A DNA stretch of 10,907 bases. Origin: Candidatus Caccocola faecipullorum. Lineage in GTDB: Bacteria; Synergistota; Synergistia; Synergistales; Synergistaceae. The translations under genes were made by a program, and so were the position numbers. The stretch is taken from assembly GCA_018716365.1 (NCBI GenBank), contig DVKA01000039.1, positions 1-10,907 of the forward strand. Direction: 5' to 3'. Shown piece after piece: positions 1-6,276 of the stretch; the first letter of the stretch is position 1; each line of letters begins with the position of its first letter. The notes beneath the pieces were generated by a model. It searched no databases. It saw only the letters and a program-made list of their open reading frames with translations, and was not told the DNA's origin.

Positions 1-67
1 GGGTCGTCAAGTTCATTTTTCTTGCACTTTCGCAGCCTGCGCTGCGCCTTTTTGCGCTGTTCTGCAT
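1..67 (-). CDS. Unidentified gene, N-terminal 22 codons only (cut by window edge)
   Basis: On the minus strand an ATG at 67-65 opens a reading frame with no stop through position 1. The visible peptide begins MQNSAKRRSAGCESARKM and continues NLTT; it is basic at the start and matches nothing I recognise. The start is supported by a strong Shine-Dalgarno sequence (AAGGAGGA, 75-82) about 8 nt upstream and by a plausible sigma-70 promoter further upstream (121-150). An internal ATG at codon 18 has no comparable ribosome site. The gene runs in the same direction as the phn operon but lies beyond that operon's terminator, so it is probably transcribed separately. Function cannot be assigned from 22 residues. 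Confidence 0.55.
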   Translation of the reverse strand, partial: MQNSAKRRSAGCESARKMNLTT

Positions 68-90
68 ATTTATTTCCTCCTTGCGCGAGC

Positions 91-100
91 CGGCTAGCCG
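91..100. repeat. 10-bp perfect palindrome CGGCTAGCCG in a 5' leader
   Basis: CGGCTAGCCG is self-complementary. It lies between the predicted transcription start (about 114) and the ribosome site (75-82) of the truncated left-edge gene. It could be an operator or a weak leader hairpin. In DNA this GC-rich it could also be chance. Confidence 0.3.
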
Positions 101-120
101 CCGTTCGCAGAATTTTTGTC

Positions 121-150
121 ATTATACATCATAGCCGGTGCGATTGTGTA
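121..150 (-). promoter_or_regulatory. Sigma-70 promoter for the left-edge gene
   Basis: Read on the minus strand there is a perfect -10 TATAAT (121-126) and, 18 bp upstream, a TACACA hexamer (145-150) matching four of six -35 consensus bases. Predicted transcription starts near 114, giving a leader of about 45 nt before the ATG at 67. This AT-rich island stands out from the GC-rich surroundings. Confidence 0.5.
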
Positions 151-378
151 CATAAAATGCAAAATTTTTGCGCCGCGCGAATTTCAGACGAACGGAAAAT
201 CTGCGTCCGCGCGCGCCGCGCGCCTTCGGCCGCGGCTCCGCAAAAACGAAAATCTGCGTTCCCGCGCGTCCGCCGCAAAGCCCCGCCGCCGGGCAAATTC
301 CCGCAGAACGCGCGCCCGCGCACGAATTTGACGGCGCGTTCAACATTTCATAAGGGCGGCAAAACGCGGCGGCGCGCG
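151..378. other. GC-rich gene-free stretch with a short direct repeat
   Basis: No reading frame here has a ribosome site or a recognisable product. The open frames crossing it are arginine/alanine/proline-rich translations typical of random GC-rich DNA. It holds an AT-rich near-palindrome (GCAAAA-T-TTTTGC, 159-171) and a 12-bp direct repeat GAAAATCTGCGT at 195-206 and 248-259 (53 bp apart), each copy followed by CG-rich sequence. No tRNA, CRISPR or insertion-sequence end is visible. Confidence 0.4.
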
Positions 379-421
379 AAAAACCGGCGCGGCAGGCTCT
401 TTGTCCGAGTCTGCCGCGCCG
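379..421 (-). terminator. Rho-independent terminator of the phn operon
   Basis: A perfect 11-bp GC-rich stem (385-395 with 411-421) encloses a 15-nt loop that can add three more pairs (397-399 with 407-409). In the minus direction it is followed after one G by five T residues (379-383). It starts about 30 nt past the phnW stop, so it marks the 3' end of the phn operon. Confidence 0.85.
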
Positions 422-450
422 TGCGGGGATGTTGGATTTTTGATTTGCCG

Positions 451-1557
451 TTATCTGTTTACGTATTTCGCCGCGGCGGCCAGCACGCCTTCGATGTCTT
501 TCATGTGGACGTCGCCGATGTTGCCGACGCGGAAGGTGTCGGCTTCGGAGATTTTCCCGGGGTAGAGGACGTAGCCTTCGGCTTTCATGAATTCATAGAA
601 GTCTTTGAAGTCGAAGGTTTTGTCGGGGTAGAGGAAGGAAGTGATGATGGGCGACTGGACTTCTTTACTGAGCAGCGGACGGAAGCCGAGCGCGTCCATA
701 CCTTCGGCGAGGCGGCGCTGGTTTTCCGCGTAGCGTTTGTGGCGCGCCTCTACGCCGCCCTCTTCGTCCAGCTCTTTCAGCGCTTCGATGAAGGCGCGGA
801 CGACGTGGGTCGGCGAGGTGAAGCGCCATTTGCCATGTCCCTGTTCCATGACTTTCCACTGGTCGTAGAGGTCGAGCGATACGGAGCGCGCGCGGCCTCC
901 GCATTTTTCGAGTTCGGCGCGGCGCGCGATGACGAATGAAAATCCGGGCACGCCCTGTATGCACTTGTTTGCGCTGCTTATCATGAAGTCTATGCCGAGG
1001 CCCGCCATGTCTATGGGCACGCCGCCGAAGCTGCTCATCGCGTCTACGATGAATATTTTGCCGCGGCGTTTGACTTCGCGCGCGACGCTTTCGATGTCGT
1101 TGAGGATTCCGGTGGTCGTCTCGCAGTGAATCATGAGGACGTGGGTGACGTCTGGGTTTTCGTCAAGGAATTCCGCCGCTTCCGCTGCGTCGGGACGCTC
1201 GGTCTCGCGGTAGGACAGCTCCGCGGTGTTTATGCGCAGAGTGCGCGCTATCTGCGCGGCGCGGTGTCCGTACGCGCCGTTTGCGAGGACGAGGATGCGC
1301 CCGTCCTCGGGGATTACGCTGCCTATTACAGACTCGACGCCGTAGGTTCCGCTGCCCTGCATCGGGACGGCGGTGTATTCGGCGCGTTTTGCCTCGTCTG
1401 GTATCGCGAGCGCGACGAGGTCGCTTCTCATGCCCTCTACTAAATTATTGTAGTCGGCGTCCCACGTGCACCAGTCGCGCAGCATCGCCTCGCGCACCGC
1501 GGGCGTGGTCGAGAGAGGGCCGGGGGTGAGAAGAAGATAAGGATTCTGCGTAGTCAT
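451..1557 (-). CDS. phnW: 2-aminoethylphosphonate--pyruvate transaminase
   Basis: This cytoplasmic PLP enzyme converts 2-aminoethylphosphonate plus pyruvate into phosphonoacetaldehyde plus L-alanine, the first step of AEP breakdown. The 368-residue protein is full length for PhnW. The N-terminal LLLTPGPLSTT is the usual opening of this fold-type I aminotransferase group. Also visible are MQGSGTYGVE (66-75, cofactor phosphate region), HCETTTGILN (144-153), VDAMSSFGG with the PLP-ring Asp172, and SSANKCIQGVPGF with the Schiff-base Lys198. The C-terminal FRVGNIGDVH is also typical. The ATG directly follows the phnX stop (TAAATG, no gap), and its ribosome site AGGAG lies inside the 3' end of phnX, so the two are probably translationally coupled. 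It is the last gene of the operon. Other fold-type I relatives such as serine-glyoxylate transaminase are less likely given phnX next door. Confidence 0.95.
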   Translation of the reverse strand: MTTQNPYLLLTPGPLSTTPAVREAMLRDWCTWDADYNNLVEGMRSDLVALAIPDEAKRAEYTAVPMQGSGTYGVESVIGSVIPEDGRILVLANGAYGHRAAQIARTLRINTAELSYRETERPDAAEAAEFLDENPDVTHVLMIHCETTTGILNDIESVAREVKRRGKIFIVDAMSSFGGVPIDMAGLGIDFMISSANKCIQGVPGFSFVIARRAELEKCGGRARSVSLDLYDQWKVMEQGHGKWRFTSPTHVVRAFIEALKELDEEGGVEARHKRYAENQRRLAEGMDALGFRPLLSKEVQSPIITSFLYPDKTFDFKDFYEFMKAEGYVLYPGKISEADTFRVGNIGDVHMKDIEGVLAAAAKYVNR

Positions 1558-2373
1558 TTATTTCGTCTCCTGATGTGATTTTAATTTGTTTATCTGCTCC
1601 ACGAGCTTCGGAAGCTCCGTTATGCGGTCGATCACAAAGTCTGCTCCAGCGCCGTAGAAGCGGTCGCGCACCTCTGCGAAGCGGCCCGCGCGTTCGGCGG
1701 CGGAGAGCGCCGCGCATTCTTCGCGGCTTAGCCCCAGCTCGCTGCTTCCTTCGATTATGCCGACGCTCCAGACACCGGCGTTTTTGCCTTCACGTATGTC
1801 GGCGAGCGTGTCTCCGGCCTTGACGACGTTCGAGGGAGGGCAGACGCCGAGTTTTTCCATGTTGCGGAATATCATGTAGGGGGCGGGGCGTCCCGCGCCG
1901 GTCTCGTCGGGGGCGACGAGAGAATCGGGCGCGTAGCCGCGCGCGGCGGCGGCGGGGGCGACTATATCCATCATCTCCTGCGTGTAGCCTGTGGTGGAGC
2001 CTATTTTCAGCCCCATGCGGCGAAGTTCCACGACTGTCTCGACGACGCCGGGGATCGGCTCGCAGTAGTCTTTCAGCGTGCTCATGAGCGCGGGGACGAA
2101 GCCCGCGTAGAGTCTCTCCACGTCCTCTTCGTTCCATGCGCGCCCGTACTTTTCCGCGAAGAGCGCGGAGACGCGCGGCAGTTTGAGCAGTTCGCGCACG
2201 TGGTCGCGCTTCGGCAGCCCCATCGGCACTCTCGCCTCTTCCGCCGTTATCGCCGCGCCCGCCTCTTCAAAGACGCGCATGAAGGCCCCGAGCGGCGCGA
2301 AGCAGCCGAAATCCACCGTCGTGCCGGCCCAGTCGAATACCACGCAAGAGACGCGGTTTTCATTGTTTATCAC
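1558..2373 (-). CDS. phnX: Phosphonoacetaldehyde hydrolase (phosphonatase)
   Basis: PhnX cleaves the carbon-phosphorus bond of phosphonoacetaldehyde, giving acetaldehyde and phosphate. It is a cytoplasmic HAD-superfamily enzyme that uses a Schiff-base lysine. The 271 residues show the HAD nucleophile motif VVFDWAGTTVD (Asp14, with Ala16 where general-acid HADs have Asp, as in PhnX). The cap-domain MGLPKRDHV places Lys55 at the family's Schiff-base position. Motif II is GSTTGYT (125-131) and the acidic motif is VKAGDTLADI (Asp188, Asp192). The start is GTG, with GGAGG about 9 nt upstream in the 41-nt gap after the permease gene. No other in-frame start is as well placed. It abuts phnW, its pathway partner. 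Confidence 0.95.
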   Translation of the reverse strand: MINNENRVSCVVFDWAGTTVDFGCFAPLGAFMRVFEEAGAAITAEEARVPMGLPKRDHVRELLKLPRVSALFAEKYGRAWNEEDVERLYAGFVPALMSTLKDYCEPIPGVVETVVELRRMGLKIGSTTGYTQEMMDIVAPAAAARGYAPDSLVAPDETGAGRPAPYMIFRNMEKLGVCPPSNVVKAGDTLADIREGKNAGVWSVGIIEGSSELGLSREECAALSAAERAGRFAEVRDRFYGAGADFVIDRITELPKLVEQINKLKSHQETK

Positions 2374-2414
2374 TTTATATTACCTCCATATCAAATGCTT
2401 GTTCGCAGTGCAGA

Positions 2415-4067
2415 TTATACGCCCGCGCGCGATTTTTTGCGCGCCGCCATGAATTCGTAGCCGAGCCTCGCCGCGATGTTGACGAGTATGACGAGGACGG
2501 AGAGCGCCGAAGCGGGGGCTATGTCGCCCGCGTCTTCCATGTTGACTATCGCGACGGAGGCGAGTTTGAAGTCGGCGGGATAAAGGAAGACTACCGCCGA
2601 GATTGTAACCATCGAGTTGACGAATATGTAGACCATCGTCTCGCAGAGCGCCTCGGAGCACATCGGAAGCGTGACGCGGCAGAAGGTGCGCCAGAGCGGC
2701 ACGGACATGGATTCCGAGACGGCTTCTATCTCGCGGTCCAGCTTTTTGAGCGCCGAGGTCGCCGTGACGAATGGGACGGAGTAGAAATGCACCATGTTAG
2801 CGAGCACCATTATCCACATCGTTCCGTAGAGGAAGCCGAAGGGGTTGCCGTCCGCCGTGAAGAAGAAGATGAAGGCTATGCCTATCGAAAGGCCCGGAAG
2901 CGCGAGCGGGATTATCGAAAGCAGGTAGTCGGCGCGGCGAAGCAGCGCATGTCCGCGCGTCTTCTCGATGAGCCACGCGTTGACGAAGACGAAGGCCGTG
3001 CCCACGACGGCTGAAATCAGCGAAACTATTATGCTGTTGCCGAAGGAGCTGAGGCCGCCGGTCGCGGGGCTGTCCACGAGGAAATGTTCAAGCGTGAAGG
3101 AGAGGTTGTAGGGCCACGCCTTGATGAAGGCGGCGAAGAATCCAGCGCCGAGGAGCGTGAAGATGAAGAGGTTTATCACGACGCAGAAAACCGTCAGCGC
3201 CCTGTCGCGGAATTTGTTTTCTATTATTCTGTACGATACGCTGCGAGAGCTGACTGTCGCCTCGTTCGCCGAGCTGATGAACCTGTCGGCGGCGAACATG
3301 ACGAGCGCGGGAATCATCAGCAGCAGGCCGACGACCGCGCCCATGCCGAAGTTCTGCTGTCCGACGACCTGCTTGTAGATGTCGGTGGCGAGGACGCTAT
3401 AATTTCCGCCGACGACCTTCGGCGCGCCGAAGTCCGTGAAACAGAGCGTGAAGGCGACGAGGAAGGCGCTGACTATGCCGAACTTGGCTCCCGGCAGCGT
3501 CACGGTGCGGAAGATGCGCCACGCTGAGGTCCCCATGACGCGCGCGGCTTCGTACAGGCGGTTGTCGCAGTATGCGAGGGTTATCGAAAGTATCAGGAAG
3601 GCCTGCGGGAACGTGTAGAAGACTTCGCTGATGAAGATGCCGAGCGGCCCGTAGAGCGGGAGCTTCAGCCCCGCCATCGTGATTATCCCCTTGTTGCCTA
3701 TCAGGTAGACGAGCGCGATGCCGTACATCATCGTCGGCGCGAAGAGCGGAAGCACAGCCGTGAAGCGCAGCAGCTTCTTCGCGGGGACGAGCGCGCGCGT
3801 CAGAGCGTAGGCGTAGACGAAGGCGAGCGCCGTGGCGACCGCCGCGACCGCCGTCGATATGACGAGGGAATTTTTCAGCGAGCGCACGAGGTGCGGCGAG
3901 GAGAAATATTCGACGAAGTTCGCAAAGCCGATGAAGGTCCCATCGTTCGCGTGGAAAGCCTTCGAGAAGAGCGCGAACATCGGGCAGACTACTATTATAA
4001 AGAGGAACGCGAGTGAGAAAACGAGCAGGCCCGTCTGGAGCCTGCCCGCGCTTTTTATCTTTACCAT
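2415..4067 (-). CDS. AEP-type ABC transporter permease, two permease domains fused
   Basis: This inner-membrane protein forms the translocation channel of the AEP importer. Its 550 residues are about twice the size of a single binding-protein-dependent permease. It carries two ATPase-docking EAA loops, one in each half: EAARVMGTSAW...TLP (about 173-192) and EAVSESMSVPLW...TLP (about 448-468). Each half has about six hydrophobic segments. This matches the fused permease of the second type of AEP transporter, where a single gene replaces phnU and phnV. Fused Fe3+/thiamine permeases (FbpB/ThiP) share the layout, so substrate is assigned from context with phnW and phnX. The ATG lies one nucleotide after the ATPase gene stop (TGA-C-ATG), indicating coupling. 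Only a weak AAGG precedes it. Confidence 0.88.
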   Translation of the reverse strand: MVKIKSAGRLQTGLLVFSLAFLFIIVVCPMFALFSKAFHANDGTFIGFANFVEYFSSPHLVRSLKNSLVISTAVAAVATALAFVYAYALTRALVPAKKLLRFTAVLPLFAPTMMYGIALVYLIGNKGIITMAGLKLPLYGPLGIFISEVFYTFPQAFLILSITLAYCDNRLYEAARVMGTSAWRIFRTVTLPGAKFGIVSAFLVAFTLCFTDFGAPKVVGGNYSVLATDIYKQVVGQQNFGMGAVVGLLLMIPALVMFAADRFISSANEATVSSRSVSYRIIENKFRDRALTVFCVVINLFIFTLLGAGFFAAFIKAWPYNLSFTLEHFLVDSPATGGLSSFGNSIIVSLISAVVGTAFVFVNAWLIEKTRGHALLRRADYLLSIIPLALPGLSIGIAFIFFFTADGNPFGFLYGTMWIMVLANMVHFYSVPFVTATSALKKLDREIEAVSESMSVPLWRTFCRVTLPMCSEALCETMVYIFVNSMVTISAVVFLYPADFKLASVAIVNMEDAGDIAPASALSVLVILVNIAARLGYEFMAARKKSRAGV

Positions 4068-4068
4068 G

Positions 4069-5040
4069 TCAGCTTGCCTTGAGGCATATCACCTTTTCAG
4101 CGGGGATGTCGAGGTAGACGAGCGCCCCGAAGCGCAGCGGCAAGTTCGCGCGCTGCTGCGCGGGAACGTCCGCGGTGTACTCGCCGTCCGCGGTTTCGAC
4201 GCCGACGCGGTAGAAGGAGCCGCGGAACTCGATGTCGCAGACGCGCCCGGGTATGGAATCCTCCGAAGCTTCGCCGCTGAGCCGGATGCTCTCAGGGCGC
4301 ACCGCGCCGCTGCGTCCGCCGACGAAGTTCACCGTGCCGACGAAATCAGCGACGAAGGGGCTGCCCGGCGACTCGTAGACCTTCTGCGGAGTGTCTATCT
4401 GCTCGATTACGGAATTGTTCATGACGATGACGCGGTCGGCGAGCGAGAGCGCCTCCTCCTGGTCGTGCGTCACCATTATCGTCGTTATGCCGAGCTTCTG
4501 CTGTATGCGGCGAAGCTCGCGGCGCAGCTTGACGCGCACCTTAGCGTCGAGCGCCGAAAGCGGCTCGTCGAGGAGCAGGAATTCCGGCTTCAGCACTATC
4601 GCGCGCGCAATCGCAACGCGCTGCTGCTGTCCGCCCGAGAGCTGCTGCGGGTATTTTTTCCGCTGCTCCAGGAGCCCCACCATTTCGAGCGCTCCGCTCA
4701 CGCGCGAGGCTATCTCGTCGCGCGAAAGGCGTTTGTTCCAGAGGCCGTAGGCTACGTTCTCCTCGGCGGTCATGTTCGGGAAGAGCGCGTACGACTGGAA
4801 GACTATCCCGAAATTCCGAGCGGAGGGCGGCTCGCCCGTAACGTCGCGGCCGCCTATCTCCACCTTTCCGCTTTCTATATCTTCAAGTCCCGCGATTACG
4901 CGCAGGAGCGTGCTTTTCCCGCAGCCCGATGGGCCGAGGACGCAGACGAACTCGCCGTCTTCTATTTCGAAGCTCACGTCGTTAAGCGCCGTCTGCTTCC
5001 CGAATTTCTTGATTATATGTTCAGCGCGCAGAGATGCCAT
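4069..5040 (-). CDS. phnT: AEP-type ABC transporter ATP-binding protein
   Basis: This is the cytoplasmic ATPase that powers the AEP importer. The 323 residues include Walker A GPSGCGKST (36-44), Q-loop Gln82 in VFQSYALFPNM, signature LSGGQ (134-138), Walker B LLLDEP (155-160), D-loop SALD and switch His192 in MVTHDQEEA. The roughly 90-residue C-terminus resembles the TOBE domain of PotA/FbpC/CysA-type importers. Motifs alone cannot separate phosphonate from Fe3+, spermidine or sulfate ATPases; the neighbours decide. The ATG at 5040 fits the normal family N-terminus, but the only ribosome-site-like GGGAG is about 13 nt upstream and lies inside a small hairpin (5055-5070). Initiation may therefore depend on upstream translation. 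Confidence 0.88.
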   Translation of the reverse strand: MASLRAEHIIKKFGKQTALNDVSFEIEDGEFVCVLGPSGCGKSTLLRVIAGLEDIESGKVEIGGRDVTGEPPSARNFGIVFQSYALFPNMTAEENVAYGLWNKRLSRDEIASRVSGALEMVGLLEQRKKYPQQLSGGQQQRVAIARAIVLKPEFLLLDEPLSALDAKVRVKLRRELRRIQQKLGITTIMVTHDQEEALSLADRVIVMNNSVIEQIDTPQKVYESPGSPFVADFVGTVNFVGGRSGAVRPESIRLSGEASEDSIPGRVCDIEFRGSFYRVGVETADGEYTADVPAQQRANLPLRFGALVYLDIPAEKVICLKAS

Positions 5041-5054
5041 GATTTCAGCACTTC

Positions 5055-5070
5055 TCCCGAAAGACCGGGA
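5055..5070 (-). promoter_or_regulatory. Small hairpin between the binding-protein and ATPase genes
   Basis: In the 30-nt gap, TCCCG and CGGGA (5066-5070 and 5055-5059 read on the minus strand) form a 5-bp stem with a 6-nt loop. It starts immediately after the binding-protein stop codon. No T-run follows, so it is not a full terminator. The 3' arm contains the only Shine-Dalgarno-like bases before the ATPase start. Such hairpins often hold back transporter subunits relative to the binding protein; here that is inference. Confidence 0.4.
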
Positions 5071-6111
5071 TTAGTTGGCCTCCGTTTTGCCGTCGTAGCG
5101 CGCCGCCCACTCCTTGAGGATGCGGTCGCGGTTGAGCGCCGACCATTTCAGGTCGTTGTTCTTGACGAGCTGCGAAAGCGGGTCTTTGGCGTAGCCTTCG
5201 GGGATTCCCTCGCGCACCCTGACCGCCGTTATCGCGTAATCGTCCTTCAGCGCGTTGATGGCCTCGTCGGAAATCGCCCAGTCGAGGAAGAGCTTCGCCT
5301 CGGGCTTGATGTTGGCCTTCTTTATAAGAGCGTTCGCCTCGACGTCCCAGCCGCTGCCCTCTTCGGGGAAGATTACTTCGACGGGCGCGCCCTTCTTCTT
5401 CTGGTTCATGCCCGCGTAGCCGTAGGAGATTCCGACGGCGAACTCGCCCGCTGCGGCCTTCTTAGCGGGGGCCGAGCCGGAGTGCGTGTACATAGCGATG
5501 TTGTTGTGAAGCTGGTCCATGTACTTGAAGGCCTCTTCCTCGCCCATGAGGTGGATGAGGCCCGTCACGGCGAGGAAGCCCGTGCCCGAAGAGTTCGGAT
5601 TGCTCATGACTATCTGGCCCTTGAACTCGGGGCGCAGAAGGTCCTGATAGGATTTGATGGGCGGCAGGCCCTTCGCCTTGGCTTCGGCGGTGTTGTAGAC
5701 GATCGCCGTCTCCCATGCGTCTATGCCGACCCACGCAGGCGGGTTCGCGCTGTCGCGAAGCATCGGCTCCACGCGCTCAAGCCCCTTCGGCGCGTAAGGC
5801 TCTATCATGCCGCGGTCCTCAAGCACAAGAAGGCTCGAAGCCGCCGTCCCCCAGACGACGTCGGCGGGCGTCTTTTCGCCCTCGGCGAGAAGCTTCGCCG
5901 TGACGATGCCGGTCGAGTCGCGGACTATCTTTATCTCAATGTCGGGATATTTCTCGCGGAAGGATGCGAGATACTTGTTGATCTGCTCGTTCTCAAGAGC
6001 CGTGTAAACAGTCAGCTCCTTCTTCTCGGCCGCGAAAGCCGCGCCAGCGAAAACAGTGGCGGCCGCTGCGACGGCGAGCATTCCCTTACCCAAACGACTC
6101 CAAATACCCAT
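5071..6111 (-). CDS. phnS: AEP ABC transporter periplasmic substrate-binding protein
   Basis: This is the secreted binding protein that captures 2-aminoethylphosphonate for the importer. The chosen start is the ATG at 6111 (346 residues), because AGGAGG (6118-6123) lies 6 nt before it. An in-frame ATG at 6138 would place that ribosome site inside the gene and add nine residues. The signal peptide MGIWSRLGKG... has a basic start, a hydrophobic Ala/Val core and a predicted signal peptidase I site AFA|AEKK near residue 27. No lipobox cysteine is present, which suits a diderm periplasm. The mature protein starts ELTVYTALE and contains DSTGIVTAKLLAEGEKTPADVVWG, SNPNSSGTGFL and GISYGYAG, typical of extracellular solute-binding family 1, which also includes Fe3+ binders. 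AEP specificity comes from the operon. It is the first gene of the operon. Confidence 0.87.
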   Translation of the reverse strand: MGIWSRLGKGMLAVAAAATVFAGAAFAAEKKELTVYTALENEQINKYLASFREKYPDIEIKIVRDSTGIVTAKLLAEGEKTPADVVWGTAASSLLVLEDRGMIEPYAPKGLERVEPMLRDSANPPAWVGIDAWETAIVYNTAEAKAKGLPPIKSYQDLLRPEFKGQIVMSNPNSSGTGFLAVTGLIHLMGEEEAFKYMDQLHNNIAMYTHSGSAPAKKAAAGEFAVGISYGYAGMNQKKKGAPVEVIFPEEGSGWDVEANALIKKANIKPEAKLFLDWAISDEAINALKDDYAITAVRVREGIPEGYAKDPLSQLVKNNDLKWSALNRDRILKEWAARYDGKTEAN

Positions 6112-6143
6112 GAAAATCCTCCTCAAAAATTTGTTCACAACAA

Positions 6144-6160
6144 CGTCCGTTCTTCGGACG
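6144..6160. promoter_or_regulatory. Hairpin in the phn operon leader or operator
   Basis: A perfect inverted repeat, CGTCCG (6144-6149), TTCTT loop (6150-6154), CGGACG (6155-6160), lies 33 bp upstream of the phnS ATG. On the minus strand it has no following T-run, so it is not a terminator. It could be a leader hairpin affecting mRNA stability or a protein-binding site. Confidence 0.45.
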
Positions 6161-6182
6161 ATACTATGAAACCATTTTTGAG

Positions 6183-6218
6183 TTACGGCTGCGTTTACAG
6201 TTTGTTACGCTTACGTAA
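6183..6218. promoter_or_regulatory. Clustered TTAC motifs and inverted repeat in the divergent phnS-lysE promoter region
   Basis: TTAC occurs at 6183-6186, 6195-6198, 6205-6208 and 6211-6214 on the plus strand (GTAA on the minus). The last two sit within an inverted repeat TTACG-CTTA-CGTAA (6205-6218), which also contains the 8-bp palindrome TTACGTAA (6211-6218). It lies just upstream of the lysE extended -10 element and upstream of phnS, the right place for a divergent regulator. I see no convincing -35/-10 pair for phnS itself. Confidence 0.4.
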
Positions 6219-6236
6219 ATGGGAGAAAAAGCGCCG

Positions 6237-6245
6237 TGATATAAT
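6237..6245 (+). promoter_or_regulatory. Extended -10 promoter of the LysE-family gene
   Basis: TGATATAAT is a perfect extended -10 (TG-n-TATAAT). The region 17 bp upstream (AAATGG) does not resemble a -35 element, which extended -10 promoters can lack. Transcription would start near 6252, leaving a leader of about 25 nt that carries GGGGAGG at 6263-6269. Confidence 0.6.
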
Positions 6246-6276
6246 CAGCGCATATAAATCTTGGGGAGGCGGAATT

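Noticed and set aside
22..939. A 305-codon plus-strand open frame across the spacer and antisense to phnW
   Set aside because: The first part is low-complexity GC-rich translation and the rest mirrors phnW. No ribosome site or recognisable domain.
6112..6180. Possible -35/-10 pair for the phn operon on the minus strand
   Set aside because: TAGTAT and CATAGT near 6164-6170 match only four of six -10 bases, and no acceptable -35 lies at 16-18 bp, so no promoter is called.
3832..6276. A very long plus-strand open frame (over 800 codons) leading into the LysE gene
   Set aside because: It is antisense to the permease, ATPase and binding-protein genes, whose family motifs are unambiguous. Its translation is Arg/Ala/Val/Glu-rich without domains, as expected opposite GC-rich codons. 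Only the part from 6277 is real.
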